Below, one piece after another: positions 1-9,451 of a stretch of 64,000 nt of DNA (positions are counted from its first letter, which is position 1; every line of letters begins with the position of its first letter). Position numbers and translations under genes: made by a program. The DNA lies in NCBI GenBank assembly GCA_034926675.1, contig JAYFQW010000002.1, forward strand, positions 1 to 64,000, in the 5' to 3' direction. The notes under the pieces are model-generated. The model was not told the origin of the DNA, did not search any database, and saw only the letters and a list, made by a program, of their open reading frames with translations. The stretch is from Clostridia bacterium. GTDB taxonomy: Bacteria > Bacillota > DTU025.

Positions 1-789
1 GACGGCCCGTTCGTCGTAGTCAACTGCAGCGCCATTCCTGACACGCTGCTCGAAAGCGAGCTGTTCGGGTACGAGGAGGGCGCCTTCACAGGAGCGCGCA
101 AGAAAGGCAAGCTAGGCCGGTTTGAACTTGCAGACAACGGCACGCTGTTTCTGGACGAGATCGGCGACATGCCCCTCCACTTGCAGGGGAAATTGCTGCG
201 CGCGCTTGAGGACAGAATGATAGAACCGGTGGGAAGCGTCGAGTCGCGGCCCATAGATGTCCGCATAGTCGGGGCAACCAACAGAGACCTAGACGCAATG
301 GTAGAGAGTCGCGAGTTTCGCAAAGACCTGTTCTATAGGCTTAACGTCGTCCCAATTTGGATGCCTCCTCTGAGAGAACGTAGAGAGGACATCCCAATGC
401 TGGCGCGGTTCTTTCTAGACAAGCATTGCCGCACCACAGACAAGCGCATAACCGCCTTCAGTGACGAAGCACTCCGATGCATGTTAGCATATGAGTGGCC
501 GGGCAACGTCCGCGAACTATCCAACAGCGTGGAGTACGCAGTGAACATCGAGTCTGAATCTACAGTGCAAACAACCAGCCTTCCGCAGAGAGTATGGGTC
601 ATCAGCAACACACCGCGACAAGGCGCCGTCGGCGACTCACAAGGCCTGGAAGAGCTGGAACGCAAGGCGATACTCGAAGCGCTCCAGCACCACGAGGGCG
701 AACCGCACGCCAAGGAGAAGGCAGCCCGGGAACTCGGAATACATGTGACTACACTGTACAGAAAGCTTGCCAAGTACAGTCTGGCCTAG
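1..789 (+). CDS. Sigma-54-dependent transcriptional activator (5' end outside window)
   Basis: The reading frame is open from base 1, so the sensor domain and Walker A are missing. What remains is the AAA+ core and DNA-binding tail of an NtrC-type enhancer-binding protein, which uses ATP hydrolysis to open promoters held by sigma-54 RNA polymerase. The GAFTGA sigma-54 contact loop is near residue 28, Walker B (LFLDEIGD) near residue 51, the sensor I region (VGATNRDL) near 92, and a Fis-type helix-turn-helix fills the last 25 residues ([20 protein letters not shown]). It converges on the aldehyde oxidoreductase gene with a 30-bp gap. The missing N-terminus would be needed to name its signal. 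Confidence 0.93.
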   Translation, partial: DGPFVVVNCSAIPDTLLESELFGYEEGAFTGARKKGKLGRFELADNGTLFLDEIGDMPLHLQGKLLRALEDRMIEPVGSVESRPIDVRIVGATNRDLDAMVESREFRKDLFYRLNVVPIWMPPLRERREDIPMLARFFLDKHCRTTDKRITAFSDEALRCMLAYEWPGNVRELSNSVEYAVNIESESTVQTTSLPQRVWVISNTPRQGAVGDSQGLEELERKAILEALQHHEGEPHAKEKAARELGIHVTTLYRKLAKYSLA

Positions 790-819
790 ATATCATCCGC
801 GGCCCGCGCCCGCAGCTCC

Positions 820-2688
820 TCAGCTCGCGTAGAGATCCTGAGCAACGTCTTCCATGCCCAGCTCCGAGAGCCTCTCCTTCGACGGGCGCCCGTCTTCATG
901 CGACCAACGCATGGCATCGAGATACTCGGACAGGATCAAGTCTGAGTCGACCGAGAATCCGGCCGTGGGGCCTCCCTCCAGCGGAGGGGTTCCAAGGATC
1001 CGTGGCGGGAAATGCGTTTTTACCAGGTTCACTCCTTCACGGACATTGAAGGCTTGCCTCATGTTCGAGATACGCTCACCGATCTCAATCGCTTCCGGCA
1101 CTCCCGTCGCCATCCCTGTGACGGCAGATAGGAACTCAGGCACGCAATCCACGTTGGTGGAGAGGTATCCGAACAGGCATACACCCGCGCAGTTGGCCAC
1201 GTTGCAGAGGCATTCAAGAGACTTGAGCTGGGCGCCTCTACCTGCTTGGCGCTCGCGGTCGGCCCCATAGCCGGGGATCTCATCATCAAAGGCGGGCGGT
1301 TTGCAGAACTGAGACGCCTGTATGTGCTTGCCGGGAAACATCCGGTATATGACGCTCATAGCGGGCTCGTATCTCGGGTCATGCATGGCTATTGCCTCGC
1401 CTTGCACGTGAATCGCAAATGACTCGGCGCCCTTGCCTATGGCCTTCGCTGCCCTCTCAGGTCCCATAGACAGGACTTCACCCAGTCCGCGGCCCAGCGC
1501 AATGTCCTCTGTGAGTTTCACAACAGCGTCGGGGTTGCCCCATGATAGGTCAAGGCCTCCGGCATCCTCCGCGCTGATGAGGCCCTTTTCGTATGCCTCC
1601 ATGGCAAACGCCACCATCGATCCAGTCCCAATCGTGTCCAGTCCGTACCGGTTACAGATGTCGTTTGCCTTGATGATAGATTCGGGGTTGCTGTTCATAC
1701 AGTTGGATCCAAAGGCAGATATCGTCTCGTACTCCGGTTGATGACTGTCCTCTACAGCATAACGTCCCTCAGGGATGTTGAACGTGCCGCTGCATGCAAT
1801 CGGGCAACCGAAGCAACCGTACTTCTTAGTCCTGAACTTGTAGAAGCTGTCCTGATGCAATGACTCGATCTGAGACTGGTCAAAATCAGCCAGACAGGCT
1901 CCAGCCCAATTCTTCACAGGGGCATCGCCGCCAAATGCGCACAGCGCAAACAGGGCAGGCGTTCCAACCATATAGAGCTGCGACGAGCCCACATGCTCAA
2001 CTCTAATCTGTCTCATGTACTTGGTCCTCAGCTCGCTGGCCTTTCCGCTGTCTGCAACCGGAACAGGCTTATCTCCGCGGACCACAATGGCCTTGACCTT
2101 TTTCGAGCCGAGTACTGCCCCGAAACCGGATCGTGCGGCAGCCCGGCCTCTGTCGTGAATGATGCAGGAAATCAGGCTTCCTCTTTCCCCGGCTGGACCA
2201 ATACAGGCTACCTGAGCGTCGCGGCCGTACAGCCCCTTTAGAGTGCTATCCGCTTCGTATGTCGTCATTCCCCAGAGTTCTGATGCATCCTTGAGTTCAA
2301 CGCGTCCGTTATCGATGGAGAGATACACCGGAGCATCCGATGCTCCGGTAAAGAACACCATGTCGTATCCGGCACGCTTCAGTGCGGGACCAAAGTATCC
2401 TCCGGAGTTTGCGTCTCCCCAAGTATGCGAGATCGGCGATTTCCCCATTACGGTGAATCTGGAACCGACCACGGCCGGACTTCCGGTCAACGGTCCGGTT
2501 CCGAATGCTACTATGCTGTCGGGATCCAGCGGATCCAGGCCAGCCTTCTGATTGTCGTATATCATGCGCATCCCAATGCCATACCCACCGAGATAGTTGC
2601 GGCACATCTCATCGTCTAGGCACTGGTCTGTCAGCTTTCTTGCGGAAAGGTCTATCCATAGCGTCTTGCCCATGTATCCACCGAGCAT
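820..2688 (-). CDS. aor: Aldehyde:ferredoxin oxidoreductase (tungsten, AOR family)
   Basis: Oxidises aldehydes to carboxylic acids with ferredoxin as acceptor, using a tungsto-bispterin and a [4Fe-4S] cluster; cytoplasmic. The protein begins with the family's GYMGK-type N-terminus and has Cys292-x2-Cys295-x3-Cys299 plus a later NCAGVCLF cysteine near residue 504, at nearly the positions known for Pyrococcus AOR (288/291/295/494). Length (about 622 residues) is normal. ATG at 2688 follows a GGGGGAT site; a TTG at 2751 would add 21 unrelated residues. It lies last in an apparent operon behind a sugar ABC importer. Cofactor supply could come from the tup/moa/moe operon at 25.7-33.7 kb. The exact aldehyde substrate cannot be read from the sequence. 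Confidence 0.93.
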   Translation of the reverse strand: MLGGYMGKTLWIDLSARKLTDQCLDDEMCRNYLGGYGIGMRMIYDNQKAGLDPLDPDSIVAFGTGPLTGSPAVVGSRFTVMGKSPISHTWGDANSGGYFGPALKRAGYDMVFFTGASDAPVYLSIDNGRVELKDASELWGMTTYEADSTLKGLYGRDAQVACIGPAGERGSLISCIIHDRGRAAARSGFGAVLGSKKVKAIVVRGDKPVPVADSGKASELRTKYMRQIRVEHVGSSQLYMVGTPALFALCAFGGDAPVKNWAGACLADFDQSQIESLHQDSFYKFRTKKYGCFGCPIACSGTFNIPEGRYAVEDSHQPEYETISAFGSNCMNSNPESIIKANDICNRYGLDTIGTGSMVAFAMEAYEKGLISAEDAGGLDLSWGNPDAVVKLTEDIALGRGLGEVLSMGPERAAKAIGKGAESFAIHVQGEAIAMHDPRYEPAMSVIYRMFPGKHIQASQFCKPPAFDDEIPGYGADRERQAGRGAQLKSLECLCNVANCAGVCLFGYLSTNVDCVPEFLSAVTGMATGVPEAIEIGERISNMRQAFNVREGVNLVKTHFPPRILGTPPLEGGPTAGFSVDSDLILSEYLDAMRWSHEDGRPSKERLSELGMEDVAQDLYAS

Positions 2689-2754
2689 AGCTAATCCCCC
2701 GTTCGCACTCTCATAGGACTCGTAGATACGTAAGTCGACCTCCTGGCACAACCT

Positions 2755-3579
2755 CTATCCCTTGACCGCTCCTCCAGTAAGCCCGCTGACCAGGTGCTTC
2801 TGGATGAACATGAATAACACTATCGGAGGAATGGTGAACAGCACTGCGGCCGCCATCATGTCGCTCCACTCAATGGTGAACTCCTCTCGGAAGGAACTCA
2901 GGCCCACCGATAGCACCCAGTTTGCCTGGCTGCTCACGAGCGTGCGCGCAAAGAAGAACTCGTCCCAGGCAAGGATGAAAGCGAATATCGATACAGCCAC
3001 CATTCCCGGGAGCACAAGCGGCATTATCACCCGATATATCATCTGTCCAACGGTGCAGCCATCTATCATGGCTGCTTGATCCAGCTCCTTGGGAATCCCA
3101 TCAAAGAAGCCTTTCAGTACCCATATGCTCATCGGCAACGTGAAAGCTGTGTTTGCAACTATCAGCCCGCCCAGCTTGTCGTGGAGCCCGGTCCGTCTGA
3201 ACAGCACATATATCGGTATCGCCAAGAGCGATGCAGAGAGCATCTGAGTCCCCAAGATCGCGAGTCCAGTGATGGAATTGAGCCTTGTCTTGTAACGTGA
3301 AAGGCTGAATGCTGCGCCCGCAGCCAGCGGCATCGACAGGGCGACAGTGCCCACTGCAACAATGAGAGTGTTGATGAACCACTGCCCTATTGGCTTGGCT
3401 TCGCAGATCCTCCTGAATGCCTTAAGCGACGGGTCCCTGGGCAGGAGACTGGGTCTCTCGCTGAACATACTCTCACCCGTGATTGACTGCACGAGCATCC
3501 AGTATACCGGAAAGTTGAGGGCGAATACTACGATTATCGCAACCACTAGAACGGCGATTCTTCCTTTCGGCGTCCTCAT
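2755..3579 (-). CDS. Carbohydrate ABC transporter permease (MalG type)
   Basis: Inner-membrane permease subunit of a CUT1-type sugar importer. Six hydrophobic segments are visible, starting with an N-terminal one near residues 8-30. The EAA loop contacting the ATPase (about residues 185-205, IDGCTVGQMIYRVIMPLVLP) is intact. Length of 274 residues is typical. Its ATG is preceded by GGAGG and lies just after the partner permease, implying translation coupling. No ATPase gene is in this operon, so it probably shares a housekeeping MsmX/UgpC-like ATPase encoded elsewhere, as is common for this family in Bacillota. Confidence 0.92.
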   Translation of the reverse strand: MRTPKGRIAVLVVAIIVVFALNFPVYWMLVQSITGESMFSERPSLLPRDPSLKAFRRICEAKPIGQWFINTLIVAVGTVALSMPLAAGAAFSLSRYKTRLNSITGLAILGTQMLSASLLAIPIYVLFRRTGLHDKLGGLIVANTAFTLPMSIWVLKGFFDGIPKELDQAAMIDGCTVGQMIYRVIMPLVLPGMVAVSIFAFILAWDEFFFARTLVSSQANWVLSVGLSSFREEFTIEWSDMMAAAVLFTIPPIVLFMFIQKHLVSGLTGGAVKG

Positions 3580-3586
3580 GCTGCCC

Positions 3587-4501
3587 TCAAGCCTCCTCTC
3601 TCAGGAAAAGCCTTGAATAGACCAACGTGATCAAGAAGGTAAACGCCAGCGCCAGTATGCCGATGGCGGATGCGGAACCGAGGCGGAAGTACTTGAAGGC
3701 CTCCAGATAAGTGCTCACCGGGAGTATCTCGGTGGCTCGGGCAGGCCCGCCCCCCGTGAGAAGATAAATTATGGAGATCCTCTTGAATGTATAGAGTATC
3801 AACAGCATGACTAACACGGAGTTCACTGGTTTGAGCCCCGGCAAAGTAACATGGATAAACTGCTGTAGTCTACTTGCTCCATCCGCATTAGCAGCCTCGT
3901 ACAGTTCCCGTGGAATGGCCTGCAGCCCCGCAAGCAACACGACCGTGGCCAGCGGAAACTGCTTCCATATGGTCACCATAGTCACAGTCCAGAGCGCCAT
4001 AGCTGAATCAGTAACCCATCCTACCTGCGAGCCCAGAAGGCTGTTGACGACGCCGAACTGGTAATCAAGCATCCAGTTCCACGTCATTACGGCTGCGACC
4101 TCGGGGATGGCCCATGGCAACAGCACAAGTCCTCTCAGTATCGCTCTTCCCGGAAACTCCATATTCAGCAGCAGGGCAGTGATCAACCCGATCGCGTAGG
4201 AGCCAATGGTTACTCCAAACGTGTAGATAAGAGTGATCCACAGTGAGTGCCAGAAATCCGGATTGCTCAGCCAGTTGGCGTAGTTGGACAGCCCTGCGAA
4301 TGATGGCGGTGAAAGCGAAATCAAGGGCGCATCCGTCAAGCTCAGCCCCATAGTCGTCAATATGGGGTAGATCACCACTGCACCCATTATTATTGCAGCA
4401 GGCAAGATCAGGGCAGCTGAGGCCCTGGTCATGGCGCTGTTGGAGCATATCATTCCCGTTGTAGCGGCGTTAGGCGACGCTTTTCGCATTCGGCTCACCA
4501 A
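3587..4501 (-). CDS. Carbohydrate ABC transporter permease (MalF/UgpA type)
   Basis: Second permease of the same sugar importer, with hydrophobic segments from about residue 30 onward and the EAA loop at about residues 200-225 (EAANADGASRLQQFIHVTLPGL). The start is a TTG at 4501 or the adjacent GTG at 4498, both at good distance from AGGAGG; the first internal ATG is too far from it. The gene is separated from the solute-binding protein gene by a GC-rich stem-loop at 4549-4570, which may lower permease expression relative to the binding protein. Confidence 0.92.
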   Translation of the reverse strand: MVSRMRKASPNAATTGMICSNSAMTRASAALILPAAIIMGAVVIYPILTTMGLSLTDAPLISLSPPSFAGLSNYANWLSNPDFWHSLWITLIYTFGVTIGSYAIGLITALLLNMEFPGRAILRGLVLLPWAIPEVAAVMTWNWMLDYQFGVVNSLLGSQVGWVTDSAMALWTVTMVTIWKQFPLATVVLLAGLQAIPRELYEAANADGASRLQQFIHVTLPGLKPVNSVLVMLLILYTFKRISIIYLLTGGGPARATEILPVSTYLEAFKYFRLGSASAIGILALAFTFLITLVYSRLFLREEA

Positions 4502-4548
4502 GAATGGCCTCCTAACCTATGACTAGCTACGACTGATGATGATTGTGG

Positions 4549-4570
4549 GAGGGCGGGATGATCCGCCCTC
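4549..4570 (-). promoter_or_regulatory. Intercistronic stem-loop between binding protein and permease genes
   Basis: Perfect 8-bp inverted repeat GAGGGCGG-GATGAT-CCGCCCTC in the 85-bp gap between the solute-binding protein stop and the permease start. There is no T-run, so it is more likely an mRNA-stabilising or attenuating hairpin than a full terminator. Similar hairpins occur at the same place in the other two binding-protein/permease junctions of this window. Confidence 0.6.
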
Positions 4571-4586
4571 TCCATGTGTCATCTCG

Positions 4587-5840
4587 CTACCGTTTCAGTG
4601 TGGCAGCCCACTTCACCATTTTCTGCTGTACATCGTTCATGGCCGCCTCCACGGTGGTCCGCCCGCCCCATACGCGAGCGATGCCGTCCACTGCCATGCG
4701 CTGGACTTCACCTGCATACTCCTCAAAACCAGGGGCAGAGTAGCCGAATCCAGCGGGATACTTGGCAGCCACATCCACCATGCCTGCGATCCACGGATGC
4801 TCTTTGAGAAGAGCAGGGCTTATGTCAGCCTTCTGCCCCGGGATCTGCAACAGATCCTCGAGCCATCTGCTCTGCCATTCGGGCTGGTTGTAGATGGAGA
4901 GGAGCGCAAACGCCTCCTGCTTGTGCTTGGCCCGAACAGGAATGGTGTAGAAAGCCCCACCTGTGATCGCAGCATGCGTCGGAGTTGGCGGAGCGCCGAA
5001 TCCTATATACTTGTAGAGGTCTGGGGCTGCTTCCTTCACATACGTGATCGCCCATGGCCCGTCTATGAGCATGGCGATCTTCTCCTCGACGAACATCTTG
5101 CGGAGCATTGGGCCATCAAGGCCTTTAGGAGTCAGATCTTCATCGAAGAAGCGCTTCAGGAATGACAGACCCTGTATGGTCTTGGGATCGTTCGCGGTGG
5201 GCACGCCATCCTTGGAGAAATCGCCCCCGAAGCCGATAGCCCACTGCATGAGCGGGATATATGCCTCAAGGACATCAGCCGTTCTGGTAGTGAAACCGTA
5301 CCCGAACGCGCCCGTAACCTGCTTCACTTTCCGTGCGGCAGCGAGCATCTCCTCAGGGGTGGTGGGGACCGCAACCCCAGCTTTGTCAAGCAGTCTCTTG
5401 TTGTAGATCAAGCCGTTGGGCGAGGCTGTCAGGACGACTCCGTACGTCTTCCCTTCATACTGGGCCACCTTCTGAACCGGAAGCAGGTTGTTCTTCCAGT
5501 TCGCCTTGGCGAGGTAGCTATCCAGGGGTTCCAGCAAACCCAGGCGCATCAGTTTGGGCATCATGTTGGTAAACACAGGCGCTAGGTCAGGGGCGCCTCC
5601 ACCTGCCATATCGATGAGTAGTTTTTCCTCGTACTGACCCGCTGGAACGAGAGCGGGGATCACCTTCACTCCAGGGTTCTGGGATTCGAAAATGGCTACG
5701 CCGTCTTTAAACCAATCGCCGGTTCCAGCTTCGCCCCACATCCAGCTTGGGAACTGAATCTGCGTGTCTGCACCGCGAGCAACTCCAAGCGGCGCCATGA
5801 CCAGAGCTATCAGGAGAGTGGCCAACATTATCCGTTTCAT
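4587..5840 (-). CDS. Extracellular sugar-binding lipid-free solute-binding protein (ABC, CUT1)
   Basis: Captures the sugar for the two permeases downstream. The first 23 residues form a Sec signal peptide (MKRIMLATLLIALVMAPLGV, then ARGA before the mature TQIQFPSW); no lipobox cysteine is visible. The mature part has the SBP_bac_1 pattern with FESQNPGVKV near residue 50 and a C-terminal MVKWAATLK end. At 417 residues it is of normal size. ATG at 5840 is preceded by AGGAGGTG. It is the first gene of the importer-AOR group and is transcribed away from the FadR-type regulator gene 95 bp upstream on the same strand. Confidence 0.92.
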   Translation of the reverse strand: MKRIMLATLLIALVMAPLGVARGADTQIQFPSWMWGEAGTGDWFKDGVAIFESQNPGVKVIPALVPAGQYEEKLLIDMAGGGAPDLAPVFTNMMPKLMRLGLLEPLDSYLAKANWKNNLLPVQKVAQYEGKTYGVVLTASPNGLIYNKRLLDKAGVAVPTTPEEMLAAARKVKQVTGAFGYGFTTRTADVLEAYIPLMQWAIGFGGDFSKDGVPTANDPKTIQGLSFLKRFFDEDLTPKGLDGPMLRKMFVEEKIAMLIDGPWAITYVKEAAPDLYKYIGFGAPPTPTHAAITGGAFYTIPVRAKHKQEAFALLSIYNQPEWQSRWLEDLLQIPGQKADISPALLKEHPWIAGMVDVAAKYPAGFGYSAPGFEEYAGEVQRMAVDGIARVWGGRTTVEAAMNDVQQKMVKWAATLKR

Positions 5841-5934
5841 CGATCGAGAGCACCTCCTAAGTAGTCGTTTGGATCTGCATGCATTCGTCCCGCTGTCTTA
5901 CCTAGAGCTCAGGTCGTGCTGTATGGCGCCTGCA

Positions 5935-6678
5935 TCACCTCCATCTCTGGTCCTCGGCATCCACCGCTTCAGCCTGCCCACTCGTCTGAAGTGGTGAAAA
6001 ATCGGATAGGCTCTCCAGGTCAATCTCTACAGCCATCAGGTGGGCTCGCATTGCTCTCTCAGCGCCTCTTGAATTTCTCTCCTTGACGTTTCTGAATACT
6101 TCGTTGTGTGTATCGTAATAGCCATCTTGCGGCCCCACAATCCCTACTGCGGGATAGTAGATTCTCTGCATCAGGTCGAGTATCTGCCCGAGCGTTTTGA
6201 TAAGGATCCGGTTATGTGTCGCCTCAGCCATGCATATGTGAAACTGCTTGTCGGCCGTTGTTAGTGATTCGGCATCTCCTGATGCCACGTGCAGACGCTC
6301 CATCGCGCACGCGAGCCTGGCGATGTCCTGCGCGGTGGCCTTGCGCGCCGCAAGAGACGCTATGGCCGGTTCGATGATCTTCCTGGACTCCATGATCTCA
6401 AATGGGCTTCCCTCTTCCACTAGGAGCAAGTCAGACCTGGCAATTCCCCCGGGACTCATCTTGGCAAGATACGTTCCGGCGCCCGGCCGTCCCTGTATCA
6501 CACCACTCAGTTTGAGTGCACCCAGAGCCTCACGCACGCAAGTCCGGCTCACTCCGAACTTCTCGGCGAGGACTCGCTCAGTGGGGATGCGCTCCCCCTC
6601 CCTAATCTCACCGCTCTCGATCATCTTGCGGAGACCTTCCAGCACCTCAGAGTAGAGGTTCCGGGGCTGCAGCACCAT
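5935..6678 (-). CDS. GntR-family regulator, FadR/FCD subfamily
   Basis: Winged-helix DNA-binding domain at residues 5-70 (IPTERVLAEKFGVSRTCVREAL is the recognition helix region) joined to an all-helical FCD ligand domain (about 95-230) with the metal-binding Asp/His pattern (ADKQFHICMAEATHN, later THNEV and RAMRAHL). Such proteins usually repress genes for uptake and oxidation of organic acids or sugar acids and are released by the substrate. It sits between the M20 amidohydrolase and the sugar importer, so either is a plausible target. An inverted repeat over its likely -10 element suggests autoregulation. Confidence 0.92.
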   Translation of the reverse strand: MVLQPRNLYSEVLEGLRKMIESGEIREGERIPTERVLAEKFGVSRTCVREALGALKLSGVIQGRPGAGTYLAKMSPGGIARSDLLLVEEGSPFEIMESRKIIEPAIASLAARKATAQDIARLACAMERLHVASGDAESLTTADKQFHICMAEATHNRILIKTLGQILDLMQRIYYPAVGIVGPQDGYYDTHNEVFRNVKERNSRGAERAMRAHLMAVEIDLESLSDFSPLQTSGQAEAVDAEDQRWR

Positions 6679-6712
6679 TTCTGAACACTGCCCTTCTCAA
6701 TCTCGAGGCCAA

Positions 6713-6733
6713 TTGGTCTGATTATCCTACCAA
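6713..6733 (-). promoter_or_regulatory. Probable operator over the -10 box of the FadR-type regulator gene
   Basis: On the minus strand TTGGT-AG-GATAAT-CAG-ACCAA: an inverted repeat TTGGT-N11-ACCAA enclosing a good -10 hexamer (GATAAT, 6721-6726). FadR-subfamily repressors bind TGGT/ACCA half-sites, although usually with a shorter spacer. No convincing -35 box is visible. Location 35-55 bp upstream of the start codon fits autorepression. Confidence 0.45.
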
Positions 6734-6789
6734 GACAATTCGACGCTGCAGACCCGAGTCCTGCCTCCGTCATCAAATTGACTCATTGA

Positions 6790-7986
6790 TCATCCGACTG
6801 GTCCCTTGCAGAACTCCATGCATAGTCGCGCCATGACGGCGCATGCAATAGGCAGTGCATCCTCAGACGGGGAAAAGTGTCCATTGTGAAGTGGGTAAGC
6901 CGCGTCGCCCGCTGCTCGGCACCCAAAGAACAGATAGCATCCGGGCACTCTCTCGGCGTATAGAGAGAAATCGTCAGCAGCCATACTAGGCGTCATGTGT
7001 TCGATGCACTCGGGTCCGAGCACTCCCTGAGCTGAACTCGCAGCAATCCGGCACATCCGCTCATCATTTACGAGCGTGGGGAGGAGTCGGTCATATCTCA
7101 GCGTCGACTCCACGCCGTACGCTCCTGAGCACATCGCTGCTACTTTTTCAATCCGCGCCGCCACAAGCTCTCTGACTGGCTCTCCGAGCGTGCGGACGGT
7201 CCCGGTGAGAACGGCTCGGTCGGCGATGATGTTCCGCGCTTCGCCTGAGTGCAATGTGCCCACCGTGACTACCGCCGCTTCCATCGGGTCTACATTCCTC
7301 GAAGCAATCTGCTGCAAGCCGATTACCACCGCCGACGCTGCCAGAATGGCATCACGCCCCTGATGAGGCATCGCGCCATGCGCCGTAACACCAGCGAGCT
7401 CAATATCGAAACTATCGAGCGACGCCATGACGGGGCCTATGCCGATTCCGACCTTGCCCACCTCGAGATCAGGCCACATGTGCATCCCGAACACCGCATC
7501 AGGCTCGTGCTCAGTGAGTACGCCCGCATCGATGAAAGCCCTTGCCCCGCCATCTGTCTCCTCTGCAGGCTGAAACATGAAGACTACTGTCCCGGGCAGC
7601 TTGGAGACGTTTTCTTTGAGAAGTGCAGCTACACCCAGCAAAACCGCACAATGCATGTCATGGGCGCACGCATGCATCAAGCCCGGACGTTCGGACGAGT
7701 ATGGCAGGCCAGTCTCCTCGGAAACCGGCAGGGCGTCCATGTCAGCCCGCAGCCCCACGACCGGACCAAGCTCGGCGCCTCTCAAGATCGCCAACACGCC
7801 TGTTCCACCCACTCCGGTTCTGACCTCGAACCCGAGATCTCGAAGCCTGTCCGCTATCAACCGGGCGGTCGCGCGCTCCTCAAACCCCAGTTCAGGATGG
7901 CGGTGTATGGCCCGCCTCGCTGTAACCATGGCTTCTCGCATGGCAATGGCTCTGTCGAGAATGTCCCCGGTCTCGCGCATCTTCAT
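6790..7986 (-). CDS. M20-family metal amidohydrolase (hippurate/N-acyl-amino acid hydrolase type)
   Basis: Hydrolyses amide bonds of N-acyl or N-carbamoyl amino acids or related conjugates in the cytoplasm using two metal ions. M20D ligands are visible: CAHDMH near residue 102, the catalytic EE pair in QPAEETDGG near 138, GMHMWPD near 165, and LHNGHFSP near 370. The dimerisation insert lies in the middle (about 185-295). Length of 398 is normal. ATG at 7986 is preceded by GGAG. It follows GlcD in the same direction with a 40-bp gap. The natural substrate is not evident; its presence beside sugar genes suggests deacylation of an amide-containing conjugate. Confidence 0.9.
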   Translation of the reverse strand: MKMRETGDILDRAIAMREAMVTARRAIHRHPELGFEERATARLIADRLRDLGFEVRTGVGGTGVLAILRGAELGPVVGLRADMDALPVSEETGLPYSSERPGLMHACAHDMHCAVLLGVAALLKENVSKLPGTVVFMFQPAEETDGGARAFIDAGVLTEHEPDAVFGMHMWPDLEVGKVGIGIGPVMASLDSFDIELAGVTAHGAMPHQGRDAILAASAVVIGLQQIASRNVDPMEAAVVTVGTLHSGEARNIIADRAVLTGTVRTLGEPVRELVAARIEKVAAMCSGAYGVESTLRYDRLLPTLVNDERMCRIAASSAQGVLGPECIEHMTPSMAADDFSLYAERVPGCYLFFGCRAAGDAAYPLHNGHFSPSEDALPIACAVMARLCMEFCKGPVG

Positions 7987-8026
7987 GTGACTCCATTCTC
8001 AAAGCATGATCTGCCTCGCACCCAGC

Positions 8027-9445
8027 TCAGTTGATATGCACAATCTTGCCGGGGTTGAGGATCAGGTTCGGATCCAGTGCTGTCTTGATGGACTTCAGCA
8101 CCTGTATCTGGGCCTGGTCTACGAAGCGTTCCAGCGGCTTCAGCCGCTTCGCGCCTATCCCGTGCTCGCCCGACAGGTTTCCGCCATGTCGGTAGGTCGC
8201 ACTGTACATCTCATGAAGCGCCTTTTCTTTAGTGGCCTCCCAGGTCGCATCGTCCATCCCCTCCCTCAGGAGAGTCGCATGGATGTTCCCATCTCCGGCG
8301 TGCCCGAAAGCTGGGATTTTGACGTCACATTCCTCCGCTATGCGGGAGATTATTGAAAGCAGTTGGGGTATCTCCGAAATCGGGACGGTGATGTCCTCCA
8401 TGCAGTAGACCGGGCTGACCACGCGGAGAGCCTCTGCAACGCACTTGCGCGCCTTCCATATGCGGTCCTGCGTGGCAAGGTTGTCCGCCACATACACCTC
8501 GAGCGCTCCGCACTGCATGCACATGTTGCCAATTGCCTCGTATTCGGCTTCAATCTGCTGCTCGCTGCTGCCTTCGAGTTCGACTATAAGGTAGGCGGCG
8601 GCATCGCTGTGCGGAAGAGACGAATTGAGGTACAGCTCGGCCGCTTTAATGGACAAGCTGTCCATGAACTCCACTGCCGTGGGGACAATCCCGCTCTCGG
8701 TCATCACCCTCGGCGCCACTTCAATGGCCTTCTGCATGTCGTCGAACGGGGCCAAGAGATCCACTCGGAACTTGGGCAGTGGGAGGAGCTTGAGCCAGGC
8801 CTTTGTGATCACGCCGAGCGTTCCCTCCGACCCCACAAACAGATGCACCAGATCATAACCTGTAACATCCTTGACGCACTTTCCGCCCGCCGTTACGATT
8901 TCGCCAGTGGGCAACACCACCTCCAGCCCGTACACGTGCTTTGAGGTCGTGCCGTATTTCACCGCCTTGTTGCCGCCGGCGTTCTCTGCAAGGTTTCCGC
9001 CTATCTGCGAGCTCTCTGAGCTACACGGGTCTCCGGCATACAGCAACCCTTGCTCCCGCGCGATCCTCTGAATCTCGCCGGTAGTCACGCCGGGTTCCAC
9101 AACCATGAAAAGGTTTCGCCGGTCGACCTCGATTACTCGGTTCATGTTCTCAAGGGAAAGGACTATGCCCCCGTGCATCGGCACACACCCTGCCGATAGC
9201 CCCGTCCCTGCTCCTCTCGGGGTAACCGGTATCGTCTCTCTGTTGGCCAGTCGCATGATCTCGGAAACCTCGGCCGTTGTGTTCGGCTTGACCACAACAT
9301 CGGGCATGCGCACGTATGCTGCTTCCGACACCTCGTCGTGGGCATACGGAGCGAGTTTCTCCGGGTCCGTCATCACTCGAGCAGGGTCCAGAATCTGCAC
9401 GAGTTCGTCGACTATCTTCCTTGTTACAGCTGCATATCGTCCCAT
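8027..9445 (-). CDS. glcD: FAD-linked 2-hydroxyacid dehydrogenase, GlcD/LctD type
   Basis: Oxidises a 2-hydroxyacid such as lactate or glycolate to the 2-oxoacid. The N-terminal half is a PCMH-type FAD-binding domain (VTPRGAGTGLSAGCVP near residue 95, GNLAENAGGNKAVKYG near 150, GSEGTLGVIT near 205); the C-terminal half is the FAD-oxidase C domain ending with GEHGIGAKR near 430 and DPNLILNPGK. No Fe-S subunit gene is present; instead etfA and etfB follow upstream at 7-26 bp spacing. That order matches Etf-linked lactate dehydrogenases (for example LctBCD of Acetobacterium), where EtfAB passes electrons. ATG at 9445 follows GAGGTGA. Confidence 0.92.
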   Translation of the reverse strand: MGRYAAVTRKIVDELVQILDPARVMTDPEKLAPYAHDEVSEAAYVRMPDVVVKPNTTAEVSEIMRLANRETIPVTPRGAGTGLSAGCVPMHGGIVLSLENMNRVIEVDRRNLFMVVEPGVTTGEIQRIAREQGLLYAGDPCSSESSQIGGNLAENAGGNKAVKYGTTSKHVYGLEVVLPTGEIVTAGGKCVKDVTGYDLVHLFVGSEGTLGVITKAWLKLLPLPKFRVDLLAPFDDMQKAIEVAPRVMTESGIVPTAVEFMDSLSIKAAELYLNSSLPHSDAAAYLIVELEGSSEQQIEAEYEAIGNMCMQCGALEVYVADNLATQDRIWKARKCVAEALRVVSPVYCMEDITVPISEIPQLLSIISRIAEECDVKIPAFGHAGDGNIHATLLREGMDDATWEATKEKALHEMYSATYRHGGNLSGEHGIGAKRLKPLERFVDQAQIQVLKSIKTALDPNLILNPGKIVHIN

Positions 9446-9451
9446 CGTTTT